Shown: positions 1-11,849 of the stretch, piece by piece
Layout: each line of letters begins with the position of its first letter
Position numbering within the stretch: position 1 is the stretch's first letter
From: Myrmaecium sp. VS I D KN 1
Lineage: Eukaryota; Ascomycota; Dothideomycetes; Valsariales; Valsariaceae
Direction: 5' to 3'
NCBI GenBank assembly: GCA_019775845.1
Contig: JADQAV010000002.1
Location: 2,108,001 to 2,172,000, forward strand
DNA length: 64,000 nucleotides
The notes under the pieces: generated by a model
Told to the model about the DNA's origin: nothing
What the model saw: the letters and a program-made list of their open reading frames with translations, nothing else
The model's database searches: none
Position numbers and translations under genes: made by a program

Positions 1-1943
1 AATAAGCTCATCCTCGAGTATATCACTATTCAACGGGGCATCACAGACAAAGAAACACGCGCTTACTCGGATAAGTACAAGAATGCCACTGCTGAACCCA
101 CGTCTTCTGAAGATATCGACCGCATACTTAAGCGGCGTTCCCAGAAGATGTTTGAACAGTCTGGTAACCAGAAACGATTGGAAGAACTTGATATCGACGC
201 AGTTTTGGAGAATGCCGAAGAACACAAGACGGAACAACCAGCTGGACTTACATCCGAAGGCGGCGAGGACTTCCTGAAGAGCTTCGAGTACACTGATGTC
301 AAGGTTGACCTTGACTGGGACGACATCATTCCCGAAGAACAGCTCAAGAAAATCAAGGCGGAGCAACAAGAGAAGGATGATGCCGAAATGGCGAAGCAGC
401 TTGAAGAACAGAATGCCCCCCGAAAGCGCAAAGCGCCCAGCGATGAGCGGGAACAGCGGATCGCCAAAAAGCGAGCCAGACAAGCTGCAGCTCAAGCTGC
501 GGCAGAGGCTGAAGGCTCGGAGGAGGAGTCGGCTAACGCTGATCCCAAACGCCCTCTCAGTGAGAAGGAGATTCGGCATCTTATCAAGGCTTACGAGCGA
601 TATGGCTTATTCGAGGAGCGTCGCGACGAAATCATTCGCGATGCAAGACTTGTAGGCCGGGACATAGAAGTCATCACGAACACTCTCAAGGAAATCCTCA
701 GCATCAGCGAGAAGCTGGTCAAGGAAGAGCAAGCTCGACTTGAAGATCTCGAGAAGAACTCAAACAAAGTAATCACGAAGAAGGACAAGAAGGCTATCCT
801 CTTCAATTACAACGGCGTCAAGCGCCTTAATGCCGAGACCCTGCTAGAGCGGCCAGAAGAGATGCGTATGCTCAAACGGGCCACTCAGCGATATTCTCCT
901 GATATCATGAAGTTCAGAGTCAAAAACGCCTCTAAGTCAGCTTCTTACACTTGCGAATGGGGCGTAAGGGAAGATGCTATGCTTTGCATCGGTATCGATC
1001 GACACGGATATGGTGCTTGGACTGCCATCCGGGATGATCCGGAACTTGGACTGAAAGACAAGTTCTTTCTCGAGGAGCATCGTGTGGATAATAAGGAGAA
1101 GCGGACGAAGGCCGATGATAATGCACGGTCTCCTGGTGCTGTCCATCTCGTTCGTCGCGCGAACTATCTTCTCAGCGTGATCAAGGACAACGAGACCGAA
1201 GGACAGAATCCCTCGGTCAGGAAAAGCTTGGAAAACCATCACAGAAATAACAAAAAGCTGCCCAACGGTCGTAGTGATAAGTATGGCAGCAATACCGCTA
1301 GCCCTGTTCCGGGGGCTTCTCGAGCCAAAAGGGAATCCGAGAAGCCACGTCACCGTCACTCCAGCCACAGCCTTGATAGACGTGAGCGGACCGTTGACCG
1401 CACGGAGACCCCGGAGTTACGGCGCAAAGGAAGCGACATACAAGACAGGCCGAAGCACAGGAGACCGGAAGACCGCCCCCATCTCCACAAGCATAGTTCT
1501 CACCTCCACACCAACGGTCATACCAATGGGCACCGTGGTGCTGAGCCCGGGGCAAAACAGCTGGCTGCTGTTCGCAACAACCTCGAAGCCTTGAAGATTT
1601 GTCGGAAGGTCGATACGGCCTCGCGTGCGAAACACATCCGCGAACATCTTATCAAGGTTGGGAATGAGATCAAGGTGCAAGTGCGGGAGGGCTCCAACAT
1701 GGGCAAAGATCAGTTATGGTATGTTTTTCGAGTACTTCAAACTTATTGCTTGGCAAACTGACACACCCCAGGGATTATGTGGCAAAAAACTGGTTTCCCG
1801 GCGATGTTGCCGGCCGCGCTCTGGCAGCCATGTATGACAAAACCATGGGTAAAGAGGCTGAAGCGAAGAAGCCCGGGTCTGCCACTCCAAACAATCCGGC
1901 TGCTCCTAGTCCGGCTGTGGCAACCACAAACGGTAACGTATAA
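1..1943 (+). CDS. CHD1: CHD1-type chromatin remodeler, C-terminal part (5' truncated by window)
   Basis: Coding is open from base 1 in frame 1, so the helicase and chromodomains lie outside the window. Exons are 1-1718 and 1772-1943; the intron 1719-1771 (GTATGT...CCCAG) splits a Trp codon and restores the conserved LWDYVAKNWFPG tail. The 629 residues start just after the helicase core (NKLILEYITIQRG). They contain the linker with DWDDIIPEEQLKK, a SANT-like segment (HLIKAYERYGLFEERRDEI, about nt 575-635), a SLIDE-like segment (GVREDAMLCIGIDRHGYGAW, about nt 960-1020) and a C-terminal CHCT/DUF4208 helical domain (from about nt 1555). Chd1 spaces nucleosomes over transcribed genes in the nucleus. 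The Arg/His/Lys-rich stretch before the CHCT domain looks disordered. Identification is by family similarity and is strong. Confidence 0.95.
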
Positions 1944-2741
1944 GTTTTATGGCGCAAAAGAAGACGAGCAAGAAGCATGAGGGAGTCTATGAGTGGGGAT
2001 TCTGGTTGTGAGGCGGTCTCACGAATTTTCTTGCGGCATTGAATGGCGTTCCTGGCGTTAGAAGTGCGAAGTTCCTCTCTCTGGTTTGTATGGAGCAAAA
2101 TGGGCTCTCTGCATTTTTACGGTGTACAAAGGATCGGATCAGCATTGGGGGGGAACTTATCCAGATTTCCTGCATCAGCGTGCCATTGCACGCATGGTCG
2201 ATGCATTTCGACGGCGGTTCGAATGAGTCAAGCACGCTCACGTTGCATGCTCAGTGCGTCTCAAGGGCGAGATAGAAGTGCAGCTAGTTGCAAGGTAGAT
2301 GAGCTGATCTGGGCTGTTATCCTCGGGCAGCAATGCGAGACAGTACCTACCTTACCTTCAGTTCTGATCGTGATTATCTACCTCTAAGGACAGGATCATC
2401 CTGTATCACGCCGGAAGGCGACCGGGGCAGGGTGGTGAGGAGCGGCAGATATTTCCCGACGGGTGCCTGAGGCGAATGAGCACCGTGTTTGCGGAACTCG
2501 GCAGAGGCAACGCCAAAAAAATCAATGGAAGGCCCTCAGCGCGGTCGGGTGACGTATGCATGAACCACACTCGACCCTAAAACGCCATAACCGAAGGTAA
2601 CTTTCTGCACCTTGCCGGCTACCGAACACTCGTTCTTCCCTTGCACAAACCCGATCTGTTTACATCCTTTCATTTGTACCACGTACGTGCCGAAAGGTGC
2701 TTGAATGAGCTTCTTGCTGCCTCCCGCATCATCCGTCTAGG
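1944..2741. other. intergenic, CHD1 3' / PPN1 5'
   Basis: About 800 bases between two co-directional genes. It should hold the CHD1 3' UTR and the PPN1 promoter. I see no coding pattern, RNA gene or clear repeat. Confidence 0.6.
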
Positions 2742-5214
2742 ATGCACTGGCATGCCTGGAATATTCTGCTAGGGGCCCTTTGCGCTATCGGCCTGCCCCA
2801 GGCGAGAAGCTCAGGTCACGACGAAGTGGTTTATGAGGCCAATGAGGCCACCGACTATGGGTCCGGACCGGTAGAGCCCTCACGGCAGCGAAAGCTACAC
2901 GGCAGGTTCCTGCATATCACAGGTATGAGGCTCTCCGAGCTGTTCACGATGTCTCCTATTGGGTGCTGAACGGGGTTCTCTAACTAGACTTTCACCCGGA
3001 TCCATTCTATAAGCCGCACACTTCAACCACAAAAGGTTCGGCGTCGTGCCACCGACGGCATGGACCGGCTGGCTATTATGGCGCTGCAAAATCCGACTGC
3101 GACTCACCCTATACCCTTATTAACGAGACCTTTGCCTGGATCAACGAAAACCTCCGTGACAGTATCGACTTTGTGGTATGGACAGGAGACAGTGCCCGGC
3201 ATGACAACGACGAGAAGATACCCCGGAACGAGTCGCAGATTGTGGAGCAAAACGAGTTTGTGGTCTCCAAGTTCGTAGAAGTGTTCGCAAAGGGCAAGAG
3301 AGGGAATGACGATGATAATCCAACCTATGACTTGACGATACCGATAGTTCCGACGATTGGGAACAATGACATGATGCCTCATAATATCTTCGATGTCGGA
3401 CCGAATCGCTGGACGGCCAGGTTCCTCGACATCTGGCGGCACTTTATCCCAGAGGAACAGAGACATCAATTCCACCGGGGGGGATGGTACTATACCGAGG
3501 TGTTACCAGGGAGGCTGGCCGTGATCAGCCTGAACACGATGTAAGCAATTCCTGACGCATACGTGCTCGCGCAGTCGTTAACTTGAGTTGCTCTAGGTAT
3601 TTCTTCGATTCTAATTCCGCAGTGGATGGGTGTGCTTCCAAGTCGGAACCAGGCTACGAGCAAATGGACTGGCTGCGAATCCAACTGCAATTCCTGCGTG
3701 ACCGCGGTATGAAGGCCATCTTGATTGGACACGTGCCACCGGCCCGCACGTCTCGTAAGAAGTCCTGGGATGAAACATGTTGGCAGAAATACACCCTCTG
3801 GAAGAGGCAGTATCGGGATGTTATCGTCACAGGCATGTACGGACATATGAATCTCGATCACTTTATGCTGGAAGATTTCAAGGATCTAAGGAAAGATGTC
3901 AAGAGAGGACAGATGAAGGAGCGAGCGGTCAAAGGGAAGAGTATGGAGCGCCAAACGCTGGACAGTGAGATTGGGATTGCGGCTGCCGCTAGCTACTTGC
4001 TCGATCTCAGGGATCTCTGGAGTAAGCTGCCCAGTCCTGGAAAAATGCTGGTGCTTTCAAATCAAGAGCATAAGAGAAAGAGTGAAGACGAAGGTGCTCT
4101 TCCGGATTATATGCGAGAGGCGCAGTTTGAGGACCCGTACCTTGGGTCACTGTGGCGTTCGTTCATCACAGCTCTCAGAACGGGGGACCCGGGAAATTTT
4201 GGCTGGAGGCAACAAAGGCTAGAGGAGGAGAGCGGAGACGATGAAGAGCTGTTCATGAACCAGATTGGCGGGCCTTACGCTGAGCGGTTCAGCATCTCAC
4301 TTGTTGGACCATCGGTGATTCCCACTTACTTTCCCACGCTTCGAGTCATCGAGTACAACGTCTCCGGGCTAGACGCGAATGAGATATTCAGCAACCCGGC
4401 CAGCTACATGACTCCTAGGGACGATGATTCATTGGAAGAGATTACAAACAAATCCGAGGAGAGGCCGGCTTCAGCGGAAGATATTTCCCCGGAAACTCTG
4501 GATTCAACGGAGTCGGCCTACGATCCGCGAGAATGGCTGCAGAAGAAGAAGGCGCGTCATGGTAAGGGTCACGGCAGCAAGACAACCAAGAAGAAAAAGA
4601 AGCACAAGTTCACCGTGCCGGCTCCGCCGGATAAGAGCGCCCCGCCTGGGCCGGCATACTCGCCTCAGACGTTCAGCTTGGTCGGGTACACGCAGTACTT
4701 TGCCAATCTGACGAGGTGGAATGAGCTTGCGGAAGCGAAGGCGCAGGGGAAGGGAAAGGGGAAGGGTGAGGGTGAGTCGGGGCTGGGGTTCGAGGTGGAG
4801 TACGACACGAAAGAAGACCATGTGTGGAAACTGAAGGATTTGACGACGAAGAGCCTGTTGGAACTGGCGAGCAGGATCGGTGAGGTGGTGGAAGATGGCA
4901 AAGAGCTGAGATTGGACGAGGATGACGGTGCTGATAGCGTTGGAGTGGACGCAGAAGTTGCGGAGGAAAAGAACGATGAGGAAGAGGAGGAGGGAGGAGA
5001 TGTGGACGCGGCGAAGAAGAAGCACAAGAAGAAGAAAAAGAAGGGTGGGAAGGGCAAGAAGAGGAGGGCGAAGAACCGGAAGGATTGGTACACGTTTGTA
5101 GACCGAGCGTTTGTGAAGACGAAGGAGCCGAAGGAGATAAAGGAAGAGTTTGGCGGAGAGCAGGTTGTTGTCGACCATGAGGGCAGGACGACCTGGGAGA
5201 ATATGGACCTTTAA
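2742..5214 (+). CDS. PPN1: vacuolar endopolyphosphatase
   Basis: Exons 2742-2922, 2988-3540 and 3597-5214 give 783 aa. Both introns are short GT-AG introns and the junctions restore HITDFHPDPFY and SLNTMYFFDSN. The metallophosphoesterase core is visible: a metal-binding DFHPD block just after residue 60, WTGDSARHD, the GNNDMMPHN block, IGHVPPAR and GHMNLDHF. The DETCWQKY signature is specific to fungal endopolyphosphatases. The N-terminus has a hydrophobic segment (residues 6-20), consistent with the type II signal anchor that delivers Ppn1 to the vacuole, where it cuts long polyphosphate chains. The C-terminal quarter is Lys/Glu-rich with KKKKK runs and looks disordered. The start is the first ATG in frame before the signal anchor. 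Confidence 0.95.
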
Positions 5215-6082
5215 GACCTGATGGATTCATCGTTGGACTGGCAGCGCAATCGCGCATCATCAAAGAAAGAAGGATGGGAGAACGGATTGTCGATTTTCTT
5301 TTGGGTTCCTTTTGTTCGATCGGGTAGACCGCGAGCACTATTTTGCATGGCAACGAGGATTGGTATATACTGTATATGCACACGTATCTATGTTTCGTGT
5401 GTCTCTCGACGTTGACGCAAGCGTATTGGCATTCGATATCCCGAGGCGGTGCTTTGATGAGCTGCCGACGAGACTTGGAGGAGAAGAGATGGAGAGCGGA
5501 GAGCATGGCGCTCCGGAAGGGAGTCATCGGCTCTGGATGTGAACCTCTAGATAAGGGAAAGGAATATGTGGTATGGTGGTTACGGATTGCTACGGACGTA
5601 GTGTTGCCGAAGGACTAGGATAACGTACGTACGTATGAGAGGGACTCGGGTGAGTGAGTGAGCGAGTGAGTTGAGATGAGGAACATGTGTACAGTATATC
5701 GTATAGATGATTGTACAAAGCATGTAGGTTTAATCATGTATACTCTCCCTATAGCGTGTATATCCAGTAATATATACATATATATATATGTACAGTCACA
5801 GGATATAAGGATTTCCAGTGTATACACCTCAGGACAGTCGGAACGGAGAACGGATGGGTGAAATCCGTTCCACACCTGAGGCCACCACCACCACCGGGCA
5901 TCAACCACCAGTGTCCACCACCTCGAACCTCGAACCTCGAACCTCGGCTCGTCCATCCCGTCCTTCCTCACCAACAAAAACCAAAAAGAAGTCGAGCGGC
6001 CCACCTTGGCTGGCCTCGTACTGCTTCCATTCCTCCATCCGTCTATCTCTCCGTCCTTCCAGCTCTCGTCTCTCCCCAACCG
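5215..6082. other. intergenic, PPN1 3' / thioesterase 5'
   Basis: AT-rich low-complexity DNA (TATATA run around 5768-5790) followed by a pyrimidine-rich leader (from about 5880) upstream of the next gene. Four copies of a 7-base unit lie at 5921-5946. No gene seen. Confidence 0.6.
5921..5946 (+). repeat. 7-bp tandem repeat (CCTCGAA)n
   Basis: Three perfect copies of CCTCGAA plus a partial fourth (CCTCGG) in the CT-rich leader of the downstream gene. It is a simple repeat with no evident function. Confidence 0.85.
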
Positions 6083-7266
6083 ATGGCCGGCCCGGTCACT
6101 GTTGGTGCCCGTCCCTTCTCCCTCCTCCTCCGGCGGTGTCCGCCCAGCTCACCCTCCGCCCCCTCCGGTTTTTTCGTCCGCCATCACTCTCTCTCCTCCC
6201 TCCGCCGCCTCCCCCAATCCTCGTCTGCACCACACCGCTCTTTTCCCCGGCAGAGACGTTTGAATAGTACCACCGCTGCTGGTATGTCTGAGACCATCCT
6301 CCTCCTGCCCTTCCCCGGCAATTGCTTGCTCAGCGAACCGTCAGATCTGACCAACCTTCATCAGCTCCGGACGCAACCACTCCCTCGCCAATAAACACTT
6401 CTACAACCAACTTGCCGCCGCCTCCGAAGAAACCTCTTCCCCGCCGCATCCTCACCTTCCTCCTCATCGCGACCGTCTCCACCACCGTAGGCTTCGCCAT
6501 GACCGCCGCCCCTGTCACCTCCGCCGCGCGGGAGCTGCTCTCCCCTCCCACCGACGCCGAGACGCTCTCCCTCTTCACACCGTCGACGCCTTCGCAGCAG
6601 GAAATCGAGGACCGGCTATTCAAGTTGCCGCTGGTACAATCGCTTCTCGACCAGCCGGACCAGTGGACCCCCTCGCGCCCGCACATGCGCATCCCGGAGG
6701 CGATGCGGCCACAGAACCTCACCGGCGGCACGCTGCTCGGCGACGAGAAGATCGTCGTGCCTCCGCTCGTCTTCTCCTCCGTCGCGCCCTCCACCAGCAC
6801 CGCCGGCGAGGCCGCGCCGTCGGACCGCGCCGCCAGCACGCCCGCCGCCAGCCCGGCCACGGAGGAACCGACGGCGCAGACGCCGGCCGCGCACCTACCC
6901 GAACTCGTCAGCGTCCAGTACCTGGGCGCGTCCCTGTGCGGGCACCCGCAGATCATCCACGGCGGCCTGCTGGCCACGCTGCTGGACGAAGGCCTGGCGC
7001 GGTGCTGCTTCAGCGCGCTCCCGCACCGCGTCGGCGTCACCGCCAGCCTGAACCTGACGTACAAGGCGCCCACGCTGGCGGGCCAGTTCGTCGTCCTCCG
7101 CGCGCAGACGACCAAGGTCGACGGCCGCAAGGCCTGGGTCCGCGGCTGGATCGAGACGTTGCCTGACCCGGAGACGGGCGCGGTCACCCGCCTCGTTGAG
7201 GCGGACGCGCTTTTTGTCGAGCCTCGACAGGCGGCGAAGATGGCTAAGATTTACTCTGGTGCGTGA
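6083..7266 (+). CDS. hot-dog fold thioesterase family protein, probably mitochondrial membrane-anchored
   Basis: Exons 6083-6281 and 6365-7266 give 366 aa. The start is the ATG opening an Arg/Ser-rich, acid-free presequence (MAGPVTVGARPFSLLLRRC) that looks like a mitochondrial targeting signal. Of three nearby AG acceptors (6333, 6344, 6364) only 6364 keeps the frame, and CTGACC about 15 nt upstream fits a branch site. After a Pro-rich stretch there is one membrane segment (LTFLLIATVSTTVGFAM). A long linker rich in Ala, Ser and Thr sits in the middle. The C-terminal third carries the acyl-CoA thioesterase signature HGGLLATLLDEGLARC, followed by LNLTYKAPTLAG and a core of hot-dog beta strands. 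The likely role is acyl-thioester hydrolysis at a mitochondrial membrane, as for fungal FMP10-like proteins. Substrate cannot be told. Confidence 0.8.
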
Positions 7267-8322
7267 GGAGCGAAAAGAAGGGCGTGATGGGATGGAAGGC
7301 TCTGGTAGATCGGGAAGGGAAACAGGAGGATCCGGGTTGGTTTGGGAGGGCGTCGAAGGGACGGCCCTCGCACGACGTTTTATTATTTCTCTAAATCTCT
7401 TTCCAATTTCCCCTGCCCTACTCCTCGGGGAGCTGATAGAAACGGCTCCGTACTTTTGTATCGGTGTTTTATATTGGGATTTATATTTTATGCGTGGGCA
7501 ACTATGGTCTGGAAAGGAATGGCATGGCATGGCATAGAATAGGTGGGGTGGGATTGATCTGTGGGGGCGTCTCCCTCTCTTCTCTTTCTCTTTCTCGTCC
7601 TCCTTTGCGTCGGAGAAGGGATGAGAGCATGATGCATACGGGAGGTGTGCGTGTGTACAGTACAGTACAGTACTAGACGTACAGTATGGATGTACTGTAT
7701 ATATATAGCGAAGGACAAGGAGAGAGACGTGATAGATGCAATTATATCATTTGTGGTAGGTAGGTAGATTTGAAGGAGCGAAGTGCCGGGGAATATATCT
7801 TTCCCACCCCCTCCCCCTCCCCCTCCCCCTTCCTCCATCCTGATCCTAGACCACCTCTACTCCAACGACCGTGGTGAACGTAATCCAGTTCTAGTCATGG
7901 TTTTGTTTCGTTCCTTCGTTCCTTCAATCTGTCGTTCCATCTTTGATCCTTCTTCCTTGCTCACGCTCTTCTTCTTCTTTCCCCCGCTCGTCATTTCCCT
8001 CGCGTACCCTGTCTGCAACACACCTCGTGCGGACGCGCTTCCTCTCTTTTCCTTTCTGACTTCTCTCCCTCTATATCTCCGTGTCGCCGAGGAGAGGGAG
8101 GGATCCTATCGCTCCCGTTGCTCGTCGGGGTGGGATGCCACGAGCTAGCTAGTCAGAGCTGTCGCAAGCGGGTAGCTGCTCCTACCCGTGATTCTCCAGG
8201 TTCAAGGCTTAGTATGTGTGTATGTATATATGGACGTATGGACGGCCGTAGCGCTCTTCTTCCGCCGCTATCGATTGCTGTCTCCCTCCCCGTCTGATGT
8301 AGGTGGCCGTCGAGCGCTTGAA
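7267..8322. other. intergenic between convergent genes
   Basis: Spacer between the 3' ends of the thioesterase gene and the TMA17-like gene. It is T-rich with simple repeats: an ACAGT pentamer repeat at 7655-7673, a small ACAGTA/TACTGT inverted repeat at 7681-7698 and a C-rich (CCCCCT)n tract near 7804-7830. No gene seen. Confidence 0.6.
7655..7673 (+). repeat. 5-bp tandem repeat (ACAGT)n
   Basis: GTACAGTACAGTACAGTAC, a perfect short pentamer repeat in the convergent 3' spacer, immediately upstream of a small inverted repeat. Confidence 0.8.
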
Positions 8323-8835
8323 TCAGAGGAAGACGCCTTCGGACTCGGTGTTGTCGCGGTTGTTCGCTGTGGTGGTAGTGGTGGTAGTGGTCGTTGTGTT
8401 GCCATTCGTCTGCGCCGCCGGTACAGCAGGTCTAGTAGGAAGCGCGGTGGTGGAAGAGGCCGCAGTAGCAGCAGCATCATCCGTCGTCGTGCCATCCGTC
8501 GCGGTCTGACCAACCCCATCCTCTCCCTCCTTCGTCTCCTCTTCCTTCTTCTCCTCCTCCTCCACCCACGGCATCGCCCGCAGCTCCACCACCTCCCGCC
8601 GACACAGCTCGACGCGCTCGGCCAGGCGGGCCAGCACCTCCTCGTTCTCGCGGTAGGCCTCGTAGCACACCACGTCCCCGGCGACGGCGAGCGGGTACAG
8701 CTCCGCGTTGCTCCGGCGCAGGTGCGCGGCGCTGTTGCGCAGCTCGGCCACCTTGGCGTGCACGGCCGAGAGCGGGAGCGCGCGCAGCGCCGCCGCGAAC
8801 CGTTCGGGCGTGATGGGCGTGGCGGTTGCGGACAT
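8323..8835 (-). CDS. TMA17/ADC17-like proteasome assembly chaperone
   Basis: Single exon, 170 aa, beginning at the ATG whose complement is at 8833-8835 (MSATATPITPERFAAAL). The N-terminal 85 residues form a short helical domain with HAKVAELRNSAAHLRRSN and YRENEEVLARLAERVELC. This pattern matches the yeast Tma17/Adc17 family (paired helices with NSxxHLxRSN and a later RENE motif), an assembly chaperone for the Rpt6-Rpt3 pair of the 19S proteasome base. The C-terminal half is a disordered Glu/Thr/Ala-rich tail with a run of ten Thr. The family assignment rests on these short motifs, so it is probable rather than certain. The longer open frame upstream of this ATG is only a non-ATG extension. 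It is divergent from PCP1. Confidence 0.72.
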   Translation of the reverse strand: MSATATPITPERFAAALRALPLSAVHAKVAELRNSAAHLRRSNAELYPLAVAGDVVCYEAYRENEEVLARLAERVELCRREVVELRAMPWVEEEEKKEEETKEGEDGVGQTATDGTTTDDAAATAASSTTALPTRPAVPAAQTNGNTTTTTTTTTTANNRDNTESEGVFL

Positions 8836-9192
8836 GGTTGAGCTGGTTGGTTGGTGGATGTGGGAGTAGTAGGTGTAGGTGTGTGTGTGTATGTCAAGAT
8901 GAACGGAGGAAGGCTGGTAAAGTGTGAGTACTATAACATCGAGGGAGTCTCGATCTGATAGATGGTGGTGGAAGAAGAAAGACCCGACGTCGTGGTTGCT
9001 CCGCCGTAGGGCTGAACCCGACGTTCGCAGGCTCGGAGGTCCGATCGACGACGAACTTTTGGATCGTCCATCGTCACCTCTTTTCCAACCTCTCCTCCCC
9101 TCACAACTCACTTCTTCACTTCCTCACCCCAACCCACAGCAGCTTCACTCGGCTTGGTCGCTCGACTGCAGCGCCGCGTGGATGCCTGCGCC
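8836..9192. promoter_or_regulatory. shared divergent promoter region, TMA17-like / PCP1
   Basis: 357 bases separate two divergent start codons, so both promoters must lie here or within the leaders. GT-rich and pyrimidine-rich tracts are seen, but no TATA box stands out. Confidence 0.5.
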
Positions 9193-11281
9193 ATGTACTA
9201 TGTATCCCACGTATGGACGGTAGCTCTGCGGCCGCAATGCGCCGCCGCGCCCACCTCCGCTCCTCTCCGCTCTCTCCTCTCCCACCAGCAGCCATGGGGA
9301 CGCCGGATGGCGACGCTGGTCCCCCGAACTGCACAGCAACCACTCAATGCTTCACTGCAACAGCCTAGCCCACGGCGCGCCTTCAGCAGCACTCCCGTCG
9401 CCAGCTTGAAGCTCAGCAAATCCAAGCGCAATGAACCGCCCAAGCCCAAGGCGTCCTCTAAGTCACCACCGCCGCGCAAGGAGAAGCTCCAGCCCGTCCC
9501 CATGAAACCCGAGCCGGGCGTCCTCCCTCCCCAGCCGAAGGTGCAGCCGCGCCCCGAGCACCTCTCCCCGCTCGAGCAGAAATACCCGCCGCTGCCCACC
9601 GGTCCCCTCTCCGACGCCGAAGCCACCGAGCTCTTCGGCCCCAACATCCTCCCCAGCGACGCCAACATGATCCTGCGCATCATCCAGCACCGCCGCGTCA
9701 CCGGTGAGCTGGCCGACAAGGGCGTCTACTTCCCGGACGCCGACCCGGACGTCCTCACCGAGCCCATCCTCATGAAGGCGCTGGAGTGGCTCCGCGAGCG
9801 CTTCCCCGTCGACGAAGAGGCGGCCGCAGCCCAATGGGCAGCCGAGGAGGTCAAGCGGCTCGAGATGGAGCTCAATCTGGAAAAGGCCCAGAAGCTGGGT
9901 ATCTACAAGAAGGACGAGCCGGTGGAGGAGGTGCTCCCGGAGGACCCCGAGCCGGAGGCTCCGCTGCAGGGCACCGAGTACGGAAGGCAGAAGACCGGGA
10001 CGAGTGTGCTCGTGCAGATCAGGAAGGAAGCGGAGGAGAAGCGGAAGAAGGAGGAAGAGGAGCAGAAGGCGTTGGAGGCGTTGGGTACCAATGGCATCGC
10101 TGCCGTACCCTCGACGGAACGCAAAAGCATCTTGGCAAATTTGGTCCAGAAGAGTGAGGTGGAGAAGGAGGAGAGTATGTTGCCCCCACCCCCGCCATCC
10201 GTCTTTCGCCGACGCTGCCGCGGACGTTGCTGATCTGCTGCAGGAATCAAGGCCATCCGCGAGAAAGTGAGCTACTACGAGAAGAAGGCTCAATTGTCTA
10301 GCGGTGCTGCTGCTCCTGAAATGCCTCTCGTAAGTCTCTCCGATCGATCATAACCACAGGCTCGAACTGCCACTGACAAGCTCACAGACGCGCCGGCTGG
10401 GTCCGTCCTTCCTCGTGCTGCTGGGCACCGTCGCTGCCAGCGCCCTCTACGCCTACACCTACACGCCGCCGGAGACCCGTCTGCTCTCGACCCTTCCCCC
10501 GTCCTGGGCCACCATGGTCGGTCTCACGGCCGTGTCCCTGGTCGGGCTCGCCGCCTGGCGGCTGCCCCCGCTCTGGCCCTACCTGAACAAGTACTTCGTC
10601 CAGGTGCCCGGGGCCCCGCACGCCCTCGGCACCCTGCTCAGCACCTTCTCGCACATGCGCTTCAGCCACCTGGCGCAGAACTTCGCCGCCCTCCTGCTCG
10701 TCGGGCCCGGCCTGCACGACGAGATCGGCCGGGGCGGCTTCCTGGCCCTGTACGTGGCCACCGGCGCGCTCGGCTCCTTCGCCTCGCTCGCCTGGTTCGC
10801 CTGGCACCGGGCCTTCTCCGTCCTCTCCCTCGGCGCCTCCCCGGCCGTCTTCGGCATCCTCGCCGCCCGCTGCCTGCTCGTGCCCCAGGACGGCTTCGCG
10901 CTGCCGGGCCTCGACGGCGTCCACGTCCCCCTCGGCACCCGCGAGGTCCTCGCCGCCGTCTTCGTCTACGAGCTCCTCGGCGCCTGGAAGCACCGCCGCT
11001 TCCAGGCCCTCCGCCACGACCACTGGGCCCACCTGGGCGGCTTCGTGGCCGGCCTCGCCGGCGCCGAGTGCATCCGTCGCTCCCCCGCCCTCGGCGACCG
11101 CCTCCGCGCCGTCGCCGCCGGAGAGCGCGACTGGTGGGAGCGCGAGAAGGAGGAGGCGGTTAAGAAGCCGGCGGACGCGGCCGACCTGACCGAGGAGCAG
11201 CGTCGGAAGAACGAGGATCTGAAGTACGAAATTCGCAGGCTGATAGAGGAGAAGGAAAGGCGCGCGGCGAGGAGGGACTGA
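9193..11281 (+). CDS. PCP1: mitochondrial rhomboid intramembrane protease
   Basis: Exons 9193-10174, 10244-10329 and 10388-11281 give 653 aa, longer than usual Pcp1 (about 350-550 aa). The start is the ATG of MYYVSHVWTVALRP; upstream open frame lacks an ATG. The N-terminus is Arg-rich and free of acids, fitting a mitochondrial presequence. A long Lys/Glu/Pro-rich linker precedes a membrane domain of about six to seven helices. The rhomboid core is clear: FSHMRFSHLAQNF, the catalytic serine in SLGASPAVFG (Ser507) and the catalytic histidine in HDHWAHLGGF (about His571). Family members process Mgm1 and Ccp1 in the inner membrane. The residue after the catalytic serine is Pro instead of the usual Gly. 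The last exon is extremely rich in C-ending codons. It is divergent from the TMA17-like gene. Confidence 0.9.
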
Positions 11282-11849
11282 GGTATGGATGGATGGAAGG
11301 ATGGATAGATGGATGAAGGGATAGGCAGGGGTCGATGAGAAGACGCTCCGTTCCCTTGTTGGTCACCTTTTCTTGTGATACAATACTTGTCGGAGTGCGG
11401 GGCACATGTAGAACACCATGTATGTATACGAATATCAGTGATCGGTGTCACTCTTCCACTCGCCATATCCTCTTGTCCGGACATCACCACTCGTACTCTG
11501 GACAGGCATTGATGCCGAAGCTACGGTCTGCAGCAAAAACATCCCTTCAATAGGTGGTTGTGTATGCGTGGAAATGTGTGTACACGAAACAGAAATAGAT
11601 GATGTTGTGAAGATGCCTAGCAACTACCTACAAATCCGAGGAACGAAGCAAATGATTTTTCAATGAGCAAAGGGGGGGGCGATAGCATGTCGCTATGAGC
11701 GCGCGAGCGAGCGAGCGAGAGAGAGAGGGGGACAAGGACAGGGACCAGTGGGACCAGTGGAAGGGGAGCAAACGTCGGTTAGTTTCCGGAATACTGACAA
11801 GGGTGATAGTTGGGGGCGGGGGCATGGGTCAAGGTTCTCTCTGCTCAGC
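11282..11849. other. intergenic between convergent genes PCP1 and PRP40
   Basis: Convergent spacer holding both 3' UTRs. It contains an imperfect GGAT tetramer repeat (11286-11316), a CGAG/GA repeat (11703-11728) and two copies of GGGACCAGT (from about 11740). No gene seen. Confidence 0.6.
11286..11316 (+). repeat. imperfect (GGAT)n microsatellite
   Basis: Directly after the PCP1 stop codon, GGAT units with AGAT and AAGG variants run for about 30 bases. Confidence 0.75.

Noticed and set aside
10382-11032. 216-codon minus-strand frame over PCP1
   Set aside because: Antisense shadow of a C-rich exon; repetitive Gly/Glu/Ala composition.
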